Shown: one piece after another, positions 57,534 to 64,000 of the stretch | Layout of the letters: every line of letters starts with the position of its first letter | Position numbering within the stretch: position 1 is the first letter of the stretch | From: an uncultured Desulfobacter sp. | GTDB lineage: Bacteria > Desulfobacterota > Desulfobacteria > Desulfobacterales > Desulfobacteraceae | Length of the DNA: 64,000 bases | Assembly (NCBI RefSeq): GCF_963666675.1 | Contig: NZ_OY762929.1 | Span: forward strand, 6,342,501 to 6,406,500 | Reading direction: 5' to 3' | The notes under the pieces: model-generated | What the model was told of the DNA's origin: nothing | The model's input: the letters and a program-made list of their open reading frames with translations, nothing else | The model's database searches: none | Translations under genes and position numbers: made by a program

Positions 57534-58292
57534 ATGAAACATCTTTTTAAATTTTACATTGTCCGGGTTTATCTGACCATCAGATATTTTTTCCATTGGG
57601 CAACGGGCACAGGCAGCTTTGGCCCGGGCCAGGCACGGCATATTGCCTCATCTGACGAAGGCGCCAAAGGGCAAATTCAAGCGGCCCTGTTTCGGCACCA
57701 TGTCAAACAATACCATGAATCTTCGTGTTCCGTGGCGTCGGTGGTGGGGGTGGTCAACGCCTTAAGGGAACGGTACGGATGCACCGGTCCCGCAGTTACC
57801 CAGCAGGCCATTCTGGACAAGGTGCGAACAGCCCACTGGAAAGAGCGCATGGGCCCGGACGGGTATAATGGGCGGCGGGGCCTTCCGTTGGCCGTTCTCA
57901 GCGATGTTGTCCAGGACAGTCTTAAGGCCTATGGTGTCCCCTTTAAACGGGTTGAAATGATCCAGGGAGACCTGGGCCCGGGCAAGGCCAGGGTGAAACA
58001 ACTGATTCTCGGACACCTTAAAAAATTTCAATCCCTGGACAATTGCGTGATCATTGCCCACTTTGACCAGGGCACGTTTATAAAAGAACTGAATATCCCC
58101 CATATTTCACCCGTGGGGGGCTTTGATCCCTCAACCGATTGGGTCACCATCCTGGATGTTGATCCGGATCAGCACCAGGCGTATGACATTCCCTTTGAGC
58201 GGTTTTATCAAGGTATCGCTACCGGATACGCGGGGGTGTTCAGGCCCTTCGGGTATGACTGCGGCGGGGTTGTGGTTATTCAGCTGTCCTGA
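57534..58292 (+). CDS. Phytochelatin-synthase-like cysteine peptidase
   Basis: A 252-residue protein of the phytochelatin synthase fold (papain-like, peptidase clan CA). Catalytic residues can be placed: Cys65 in HESSCSVASVVGVV, His190 in IPHISPVGGF and Asp208 in WVTILDVDPD. The spacing His-to-Asp of 18 residues equals that of plant and Nostoc enzymes (His162, Asp180). Bacterial short forms mainly cleave glutathione to gamma-glutamylcysteine. There is an N-terminal hydrophobic stretch (LFKFYIVRVYLTIRYFFHW) that may anchor it to the membrane. It overlaps the 3' end of the convergent DUF374 gene by 13 bases. Confidence 0.78.
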   Translation: MKHLFKFYIVRVYLTIRYFFHWATGTGSFGPGQARHIASSDEGAKGQIQAALFRHHVKQYHESSCSVASVVGVVNALRERYGCTGPAVTQQAILDKVRTAHWKERMGPDGYNGRRGLPLAVLSDVVQDSLKAYGVPFKRVEMIQGDLGPGKARVKQLILGHLKKFQSLDNCVIIAHFDQGTFIKELNIPHISPVGGFDPSTDWVTILDVDPDQHQAYDIPFERFYQGIATGYAGVFRPFGYDCGGVVVIQLS

Positions 58293-58945
58293 CTGTCCTG
58301 ACAGTGCAGGCCCGGCAGCATCATCTCTTCAAGACCTTTGCGCAGGGTTTCAAAGTCTTCATTTTCCCTGTCGCAGATGTGGATGGGATCTAAAAAACGC
58401 AGCCGGACTTTGGCAAAGGGCTTGGGAACCATAAACCTGTCCCAGGAATTAAAAAACCAGGCCCGGTCGGCATCGGTAAAAAATGGGACGATTACGGCAT
58501 TGGTCTGCAATGCCATTTTTATGACGCCCGGCTTGACCTTGCCCATGGGGCCGGTCGGGCCGTCCAGAATATGCGCGCCGAATCCATGGGTATTGAGATG
58601 GGCAATCATTTCTGCCAGGGCTTCTTTGCCTCCCCTTGAGGATGATCCCCGTGGGGTGTGCCATCCGCTGCGCCGGGCCACGCCGGAAATAAGCTCCCCG
58701 TCCCGGCTTTTTGAAATCATCAGTCCCGGGTGGAAGCGCTCATATGTTTTAAAGTGCCGGATGGCCGAAAGAAACTGCTGGTGCCAGGTCACCAGAATGA
58801 CCGGCCGGCTCCCATTGCGCATGGCCTGCCAGCTTTTTTCATTTTCAATTTTTAGCCTGAAGGTCGCAGTATAAAGGCGTATGAAATAATATATAAAGCA
58901 GATAAATGGGCGGGTATAAATAATAAATTTAAGTCGTTTAATCAT
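58280..58945 (-). CDS. DUF374 lysophospholipid acyltransferase-like protein
   Basis: A 221-residue protein of the DUF374 family in the LPLAT superfamily. ILVTWHQQFLSAIRH carries the catalytic-type histidine. LMISKSRDGELISGVARRSG, TPRGSSSRGGKEALAEMI and DGPTGPMGKVKPGVIKMAL are family motifs. It is expected to act on lipids at the inner membrane, perhaps lipid A or phospholipid acylation. I start at ATG 58945 (MIKRLKFIIYTRPF); a longer frame from TTG 59044 adds a hydrophobic stretch but is not typical of the family. Confidence 0.82.
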   Translation of the reverse strand: MIKRLKFIIYTRPFICFIYYFIRLYTATFRLKIENEKSWQAMRNGSRPVILVTWHQQFLSAIRHFKTYERFHPGLMISKSRDGELISGVARRSGWHTPRGSSSRGGKEALAEMIAHLNTHGFGAHILDGPTGPMGKVKPGVIKMALQTNAVIVPFFTDADRAWFFNSWDRFMVPKPFAKVRLRFLDPIHICDRENEDFETLRKGLEEMMLPGLHCQDSQDS

Positions 58946-59286
58946 TGCAAGGTTTCCATAAGAAAATAATGGGTATGACGCTATCAGACAGGCAGAAAAA
59001 AGCAAGGAGAAAGTCGATGACAGCGTCGGCAAATTCTTGGTCAAGCAAAACGAGAAATTTATTATTTTGTTGACGATGCAATAATTAATATAGTTGGTTT
59101 CGCAAAATTCTTATCCGCCTTTTTAAAGGTTAAAGCTATCATGGCAAAGCGGGGAGTGTGTTTCAATCTATCTGTATTTTTAGGGATGTATGGAAATTGG
59201 TTTGTTGTTGTTCGGTTTTATGGGTTGTGTTGTTGATGGTGCAACTAAATTTACCCGAAACGCCTGTCATTCAAGCTGTTTTTTAC

Positions 59287-59316
59287 TTGACGCCCGGGTT
59301 GCTCGGATAGTATAGG
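59287..59316 (+). promoter_or_regulatory. Sigma-70 promoter candidate for dctPQM
   Basis: TTGACG (59287-59292), an 18-base spacer and TATAGG (59311-59316). It is correctly oriented and about 150 bases before the dctP ATG, which would place the structured repeat inside the mRNA leader. Confidence 0.45.
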
Positions 59317-59338
59317 CCGATATCCTTAAGCTTTTAAA

Positions 59339-59430
59339 ATGAAAGTATCAATAAGTTGCTAAGTTACTTTCATATTTTTTTGTGGGGCGAGCCTGGGTAT
59401 TGATTTACCAAGTCGGCCCATGGCCGTTAT
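59339..59430 (+). repeat. Structured intergenic repeat, copy 3
   Basis: Opens ATGAAAGTA and forms a perfect 7-bp stem (GAAAGTA / TACTTTC), then GCCTGGGTATTGATTTACC, AAGTCGGCCCATGGCC and GTTAT. It matches copy 1 at 32654 part by part over about 95 bases, especially in AAGTCGGCCCATGGCC. It lies in the leader of the TRAP operon, 35 bases before dctP. Confidence 0.55.
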
Positions 59431-59465
59431 ATTGAATAATAATCACTTTTAAATTGTGAGGTGCC

Positions 59466-60455
59466 ATGAAAAAATGGTCTGTGTTAATAGTTTTTTTATT
59501 ATGCCTGTCCTGGGCATGTCATGTCTCAGCCAAAACCACCCTTCGATACTCCAATTTTTTCCCGCCCACACACATTCAGAGTCAGCTTGCTGAGAGCTGG
59601 TGCAAGGAAGTTGAAAAAAGAACCCACGGGGAAGTGGTTATTCAGTATTTTCCGGCCTCCACCCTGACCAAAGCCCCCCAGACCTATGACGGGGTGGTCC
59701 AGGGCATTACCGATATCGGTATGACCGCCTTGGGTTATTCCCGGGGGCGCTTTCCGGTGGCCGAGGCCATTGATCTGCCCATGGGATACACCTCCGGGGT
59801 CCAGGCAACGACCGTGGCCAATGCCATGTACGAACAGTTTAAGCCAGAAGAGTTCAAAGAGACCCATATCCTATATTTTCATGCCCATGGTCCGGGCCTG
59901 ATCCACACCCGGGATAAGGAAATTCATAGCCTTGAAGACCTGCAGGGCCTTAAGATCAGAAGCACCGGAACCAGCGGCCTGGTGATGGGTGCTTTGGGCG
60001 CATCCCCCGTGGGTAAAAGCATGAGAGAGTGCTACCAGATGCTGCAAAAAGGTGTGGTGGACGGGTCCTGCCACCCCATTGAATCCAACAAAGGCTGGAA
60101 ACTGGGTGAAGTGGTTCACTATATGATTCAGAATTTTTCCACGGCGTATACCACCACCTTCGGTGTATTTATGAACAGCCGTCAGTGGAACAAGCTTACG
60201 CCGGAACAGCAGGACGCCATGACTCAGATCAGCCGGGAGTGGGCCGTGAAGCATGCCCAGGCCTGGGACGAATCCGACAAAGAGGGCATGGCTTTTTTCA
60301 AGGAAAAGGGCGGGGTTGTCATTCCCCAGTCCGAAGAAGAATCTGAACGGTGGCGCGTTGCTGCACAACCCGTTCTTGATAATTATATTCAAAAAGTCTC
60401 TGAAAAGGGCGTAGATGGAAAGGCTGTTGTGGATTTTATCAAATCCAATATGTAA
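59466..60455 (+). CDS. dctP: TRAP transporter solute-binding protein DctP
   Basis: A 329-residue periplasmic binding protein of the DctP family. Signal peptide MKKWSVLIVFLLCLSWACHV, then the mature start AKTTLRYSNFFPPTHIQSQL. The binding-site arginine region is LQGLKIRSTGTSGLVMGALG. The ligand is normally a carboxylate such as a C4-dicarboxylate or a keto acid. GAGG lies 5 bases before the ATG. It is first of the three TRAP genes. Confidence 0.92.
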   Translation: MKKWSVLIVFLLCLSWACHVSAKTTLRYSNFFPPTHIQSQLAESWCKEVEKRTHGEVVIQYFPASTLTKAPQTYDGVVQGITDIGMTALGYSRGRFPVAEAIDLPMGYTSGVQATTVANAMYEQFKPEEFKETHILYFHAHGPGLIHTRDKEIHSLEDLQGLKIRSTGTSGLVMGALGASPVGKSMRECYQMLQKGVVDGSCHPIESNKGWKLGEVVHYMIQNFSTAYTTTFGVFMNSRQWNKLTPEQQDAMTQISREWAVKHAQAWDESDKEGMAFFKEKGGVVIPQSEEESERWRVAAQPVLDNYIQKVSEKGVDGKAVVDFIKSNM

Positions 60456-60464
60456 TTGCTGTTT

Positions 60465-60959
60465 ATGAAATTGCCGGACCGTATTTTAAATTTTATTTCC
60501 GACCTGCTCAGATCTGCCGGTGCCCTTGCACTGACATTGATGATGCTCATCACCGTGGTGGATGTGGTGGGTCGGTTTTTCAAGCACCCCATTTTCGGAT
60601 CTGTTGAGATCGTGGGCTTTTTAGCTGTGGCCGTGGCTGCAGCGGCCCTGCCCCATACCTATAAAGTGGGGGGACATGTGGGCGTTGAGATCATCACCCG
60701 GCTTTTGCCCCGCAAGATGCGTCTGCTGCTGGATCTGTTTACCCGGGTTCTGACTCTGCTTCTCTTTGCCGTGGTGGCCTGGCAGATGTTCATTTATGCC
60801 AAAGACATGAAGCAGGCCGGTGAAGTTTCCATGAACCTGGAATTTCCGCTGCACTATATTGTTCTTGTTCTGGCTGTGTGCCTTGCGTTTTTTTCAGGTA
60901 CCATTCTTCAGCAGATTGTTGACACCGTCAACCAATTAAGAAAAGGCACAACCGGATGA
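60465..60959 (+). CDS. dctQ: TRAP transporter small membrane subunit DctQ
   Basis: A 164-residue membrane protein with four helices, the small TRAP subunit. MMLITVVDVVGRFFKHPIFG is the family core. I choose ATG 60465 (MKLPDRILNF); a TTG at 60456 begins right behind the dctP stop. There is no obvious ribosome site, so translation is likely coupled to dctP. It overlaps dctM by 4 bases. Confidence 0.9.
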   Translation: MKLPDRILNFISDLLRSAGALALTLMMLITVVDVVGRFFKHPIFGSVEIVGFLAVAVAAAALPHTYKVGGHVGVEIITRLLPRKMRLLLDLFTRVLTLLLFAVVAWQMFIYAKDMKQAGEVSMNLEFPLHYIVLVLAVCLAFFSGTILQQIVDTVNQLRKGTTG

Positions 60960-62275
60960 GTCCCGTTCTTGCAGGAATTCTCGGCATTGCCGTCATGATC
61001 ATCATGTTCATGACCCAGATGCCCGTTGCATTTGTTATGGCCCTGGTGGGGGTTGTTGGATTTTCAATGATGACAAGCCCCGATACCGGGCTTGTCCTTT
61101 TATCCAGAAATATCTATGAAACCTTTGCCTCCTATGATTTGACCACGATCCCGCTGTTTATTCTCATGGGGCAGCTGGGATTCAACTCCGGTATATCCAA
61201 GCGGCTTTATGGGGCTGGGTATAAATTTCTGGGCAGCGTGCGCGGCGGCCTTGCCATGGCAACGGTTACCGCCTGTACGGCATTCGGGGCGGTCTGCGGC
61301 TCAAGTCCGGCCACGGCCGCCACCATGGCCACGGTGGGTTTGCCCGAGATGAAGCGATTCAACTATGACGATACCCTGGCCACGGGCTCTGTGGCCTCGG
61401 GCGGCGGCATCGGCATGATCATGCCCCCGTCGGTGGTGCTGATCATCTACGGCATTTTAACGGAACAATCCATTGGCCAGCTGTTCGTGGCGGGTATTTT
61501 CCCGGCCCTTCTGGTGACCGTACTCTTTATCTGTTCGGTGTATATCACCTGCCTTCTGGACGAACATGCCGGACCTGCCGGGGAAAAATTTTCCTGGGCC
61601 GAACGGTTCAAAGCGCTTTTGGGCCTGGGCGAAACCTTGATCATCTTTGCCCTGGTGGTGGGCGGCATTTTTTACGGGCTGTTTACGCCAACCGAAGCGG
61701 CGTCGGTGGGCGCATTCGGTGTCCTGGTCATTGCCGTGGTCAAACGTCAACTCACCTGGAAGGGGTTTGTGAAATCCTTAATGGAGACATTGACCACCTC
61801 CTGCATGGTGCTGATGCTGATTGCAGGCGCCGTTATTTTCGGCAAATTTTTAGCCGTAACCCGGATACCCTTTGAGATTGCATCCTGGGTGAGCGGACTT
61901 AACATGGCGCCGTCCCTGGTCATTGCTGTGATTATTCTGATCTATTTCCTGGGCGGCTGTTTCATGGATGCCCTGGCCTTTGTAACCCTCACGGTCCCCA
62001 TCTTTTTCCCGGTGGTCATGGAACTGGGGTATGACCCCATCTGGTTCGGCATTATCATTGTCATGGTTACGGAGATGGGGGTTATCACGCCGCCTGTGGG
62101 CATTAATGTCTATGTGGTTTACGGGGTGGCCCAAAACGTATTGTCCCATCATGTGCCCCTGGAGAAAATATTCAAGGGGATTACCCCGTTTCTGATCGCC
62201 CTGATCATCGGGGTTATCATTCTCATTGCCTTTCCTGTTATTATTTTATTCCTTCCCCATTTGATGTATTCTTAA
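60956..62275 (+). CDS. dctM: TRAP transporter large permease DctM
   Basis: A 439-residue permease with about 12 membrane helices, typical of the large subunit (about 425-440). It has ATVTACTAFGAVCGSSPATA, followed by the VASGGGIGMIMPPSVVLIIY core and MVTEMGVITPPVGINVYVVY. It uses a sodium gradient to move the solute delivered by DctP. ATGA overlap with dctQ. Confidence 0.94.
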   Translation: MSPVLAGILGIAVMIIMFMTQMPVAFVMALVGVVGFSMMTSPDTGLVLLSRNIYETFASYDLTTIPLFILMGQLGFNSGISKRLYGAGYKFLGSVRGGLAMATVTACTAFGAVCGSSPATAATMATVGLPEMKRFNYDDTLATGSVASGGGIGMIMPPSVVLIIYGILTEQSIGQLFVAGIFPALLVTVLFICSVYITCLLDEHAGPAGEKFSWAERFKALLGLGETLIIFALVVGGIFYGLFTPTEAASVGAFGVLVIAVVKRQLTWKGFVKSLMETLTTSCMVLMLIAGAVIFGKFLAVTRIPFEIASWVSGLNMAPSLVIAVIILIYFLGGCFMDALAFVTLTVPIFFPVVMELGYDPIWFGIIIVMVTEMGVITPPVGINVYVVYGVAQNVLSHHVPLEKIFKGITPFLIALIIGVIILIAFPVIILFLPHLMYS

Positions 62276-62323
62276 AAGCCCTGAGAGAAAAAGAAATTTA
62301 AACGGAAAACATGTCGGGGACCA

Positions 62324-62917
62324 TTGGAAGATTTTAATACATTACTTGAAGGATCGGCAAAGGCCCATGGTCATCTGTGTCCGGGGCAGGTGATCGGGGT
62401 GCGTATGGCCATGCTCGGTTGCCGGCTCATCGGGTTGGATGAACCGGCCACACTGCCCCAGATCAAAAAAATTATTGTCTATGTGGAGATAGACCGGTGC
62501 GCCACGGACGCCATCTCCTATGTCACCGGCGTAAAGCTTGGCAGACGCTCCTTAAAGTTCATTGATAACGGGATTATGGCAGCCACCTTTGTGAACCTTG
62601 AAACGGACAAGGCCTTTAGAATCGTCTCCACGGAAACCGCCCGGGATCTTGCCCTGGAAATGAGGCCACACATTGAAGATCCAAGGCAGGCCCAGTTTGA
62701 AGCCTACAAAATCATGGACGATTCAGATCTCTTTACCGTTACCCAGGTAAAGGTAAATGTCCCGGCATCGGACATGCCCGGCCCCACACAGTTCAAAGCG
62801 GTTTGTGCCCAATGCGGCATTGTGGTCAGGGATAAAAAAGAGGTGTTCAAAAACAATCAGATCCTGTGCCGTCCCTGCGCCCTGGGCACCTATTATGAAC
62901 CTGTGGACACGCCTTAG
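62324..62917 (+). CDS. FmdE-family protein with C-terminal zinc ribbon
   Basis: A 197-residue protein of the FmdE (formylmethanofuran dehydrogenase subunit E region) family. The N-terminal domain begins KAHGHLCPGQVIGVRMAMLG with the family His/Cys ligands and has VEIDRCATDAISYVTG. The C-terminal zinc ribbon is CAQCG and CRPC about 33 residues apart. Despite the name it is widespread in non-methanogens that handle molybdenum or tungsten enzymes; the function is not established. TTG start at 62324 with GGGGA close upstream. It follows the TRAP operon by 48 bases and may be co-transcribed. Confidence 0.85.
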   Translation: MEDFNTLLEGSAKAHGHLCPGQVIGVRMAMLGCRLIGLDEPATLPQIKKIIVYVEIDRCATDAISYVTGVKLGRRSLKFIDNGIMAATFVNLETDKAFRIVSTETARDLALEMRPHIEDPRQAQFEAYKIMDDSDLFTVTQVKVNVPASDMPGPTQFKAVCAQCGIVVRDKKEVFKNNQILCRPCALGTYYEPVDTP

Positions 62918-63037
62918 GATAAACAAGATGAAAATACGCGCCAAACGGCTTTTGATTTAGCGGATCAGGCCCTGTATCCGTCAAAGCAAAGCGGCCGCAA
63001 TTGCGTGACGGTCTACGAACCGTCGTCCATGGTCTAA
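62918..63037 (+). pseudogene. GGDEF-domain C-terminal remnant
   Basis: Directly after and in frame with the FmdE stop codon the sequence reads FDLADQALYPSKQSGRNCVT and VYEPSSMV to a stop. This is the end of a diguanylate cyclase GGDEF domain (normally ADxALYxAKxxGRNRV). The upstream part with the GGDEF active site is missing, so this is a remnant, probably left by deletion next to FmdE. Confidence 0.55.
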
Positions 63038-63225
63038 TCTCCCCCTGGTCTGTCCATCATCACATCTTGATCAATTGGGCTTGCCCTGTTAGGTTGGAAA
63101 AAATTTTAAGACCCCTTGCAACAAAGCGTGGGGTGGTTTGATGATTAAACGCAGGGATATCATCGAGGCATAAGGCATGTTGGATTTTGCGGAGCGGGCC
63201 TTGGTGAGAAAAAGAGATGTATTGT
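63038..63225. other. Short gap before the TPR gene
   Basis: No gene seen. A weak 5-bp stem ACCCC / GGGGT near 63110-63135 is the only structure. The gap likely holds the promoter of the TPR gene. Confidence 0.3.
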
Positions 63226-64000
63226 ATGAAAAAGTCAGCAGCGGGCTATGTCGAGCAGATTTTCCATAAATCTTATCATAATCACAAGGCGGGTAGATTT
63301 TCCGAGGCCGAAAAAGGCTACAAAAAAGTCCTGAAGAAAAAACCGGAATGGGGACAGCCCATGAGTGCGCTGGGTATTCTGTACCTGGATCAAAACCGGC
63401 CGGATAAAGCGGTTCCTTTATTTGAAAAAGCCGTCGATCTTAACCCGCCGGATTTGTCGGCATGTTATCAATTGGGCCGGTTGAAACAGATGGACAATGA
63501 TCATCAAGGGGCCATCCCCTTATACCGGAAGATGATCGATCAGCAGCCCGAGACCGGCCTGGTATGGAATAATCTGGGCGTGGCGTACCGGGAAACAGGG
63601 CGGGCGGATGAGGCCATGGAAAGCTTTCGTGCGGCGGTCCGGTTTGCACCTGACATGGCCCAGGCATGGAATAACCTGGGGGTGGCACTGGATGAACAGG
63701 GGCAGGTGGAACAGGCGTTAAACGCATATGAAAAGGCGATTAAAATTGAGCCGGAATATGTTTCACCGCACTTGAACACCGGCATCCTGCTTCAAAAACT
63801 TGATCGGTTTAAAGACGCTGAAAAACATTACCAGGCGGTGATTGACACTCAGCCTGAAAATGACATCGCGCAATTCATGCTCCAGAGTATCCGGGGCGGG
63901 GATAGTCCGCCTGATGCTGCTCCGGTGGAACATGTGCGCAGTATTTTCAACCAGTGTGCGGAAAATTTTGAGGATATCCTGGTTGACGAACTGGCGTATA
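63226..64000 (+). CDS. TPR protein, probably with a C-terminal methyltransferase domain (partial)
   Basis: The first 258 codons are present; the gene runs off the window. At least five tetratricopeptide repeats are seen, e.g. AWNNLGVALDEQGQVEQALN and VWNNLGVAYRETGRADEAME. The visible end, VRSIFNQCAENFEDILVDEL followed by AY, is the start typical of a SAM-dependent methyltransferase domain in TPR-methyltransferase proteins (FDxxAxxFDxxLvxxLxY). The methylated target cannot be told. The ATG at 63226 has only a weak AGAG upstream. Confidence 0.72.
   Translation, partial: MKKSAAGYVEQIFHKSYHNHKAGRFSEAEKGYKKVLKKKPEWGQPMSALGILYLDQNRPDKAVPLFEKAVDLNPPDLSACYQLGRLKQMDNDHQGAIPLYRKMIDQQPETGLVWNNLGVAYRETGRADEAMESFRAAVRFAPDMAQAWNNLGVALDEQGQVEQALNAYEKAIKIEPEYVSPHLNTGILLQKLDRFKDAEKHYQAVIDTQPENDIAQFMLQSIRGGDSPPDAAPVEHVRSIFNQCAENFEDILVDELAY

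Larger units (their letters stand above)
58946..59465. other. Intergenic region upstream of dctP
   Basis: About 520 bases. The left end may include an alternative longer N-terminus of the DUF374 gene. The middle has no gene. A sigma-70 promoter candidate lies at 59287-59316 and the third copy of the structured repeat at 59339-59430, in the leader of dctP. Confidence 0.5.

Overview
The window looks like the chromosome of a motile sulfate-reducing deltaproteobacterium of the Desulfobacteraceae type (Desulfobacter/Desulfobacula-like). This is an inference from gene content: a short siroheme sulfite reductase of the Desulfovibrio kind, an FmdE-family protein, a TRAP transporter, acyl-phosphate metabolism genes, a large set of flagellar genes and moderate GC. 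I see no rRNA, tRNA, CRISPR array, phage or complete insertion sequence.

Layout. 1-4557 (minus): an apparent operon of a degenerate acetyl-CoA-synthetase-like protein, a butyrate kinase/phosphotransbutyrylase fusion and a zinc-ribbon PilZ protein cut by the window edge. 4848-8404 (plus): a two-gene heterodimeric ABC exporter, then an IHF-alpha-like protein. 9105-34948: flagellar genes. fliS, a FliT-like gene and flaG lie behind a near-consensus sigma-28 promoter and converge on csrA-fliW. On the minus strand follow flgF-G-A-H-I-J and an flgN-like gene behind a sigma-54 promoter. Next comes a long minus-strand cluster read as fliL-M-N-O-P-Q-R-flhB-flhA-flhF-flhG-fliA, then an unusual acidic FliL-like protein, two small flagellar-cluster proteins, a second FliK and a stand-alone FlhB C-terminal domain. 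A second sigma-54 promoter precedes fliL and a third precedes fliK.

35208-47971: TrpB2-type tryptophan synthase beta, a PAS histidine kinase, a ParB-like protein, the short sulfite reductase, a DUF1007 protein, an unusual periplasmic-sensor/AlbA protein, the divergent pair ilvY-ilvC with two recognisable operator dyads, a lipoprotein, an AraC regulator and an EamA permease. 48073-50343: a 756-residue all-helical repeat protein behind a sigma-28-like promoter. 50698-58945: quinone oxidoreductase, chemoreceptor, HrpB helicase, a DUF1285-like protein, a phytochelatin-synthase-like peptidase and a DUF374 acyltransferase. 59466-64000: TRAP transporter dctPQM, FmdE, a GGDEF tail remnant and the start of a TPR protein.

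How it works together: the flagellar genes follow the usual hierarchy, with sigma-54 sites on export, basal-body and hook genes and sigma-28 sites on late genes; the sigma-28 factor (fliA) and the CsrA/FliW switch are encoded here. The most unusual item is the FliL-like membrane protein at 20148-21941. Its cytoplasmic part carries about nine copies of the LSQxDIDxLL motif that forms the CheY-binding N-terminus of FliM, which suggests a multivalent CheY-binding or switch-associated component. Two families of short structured repeats sit in intergenic gaps.
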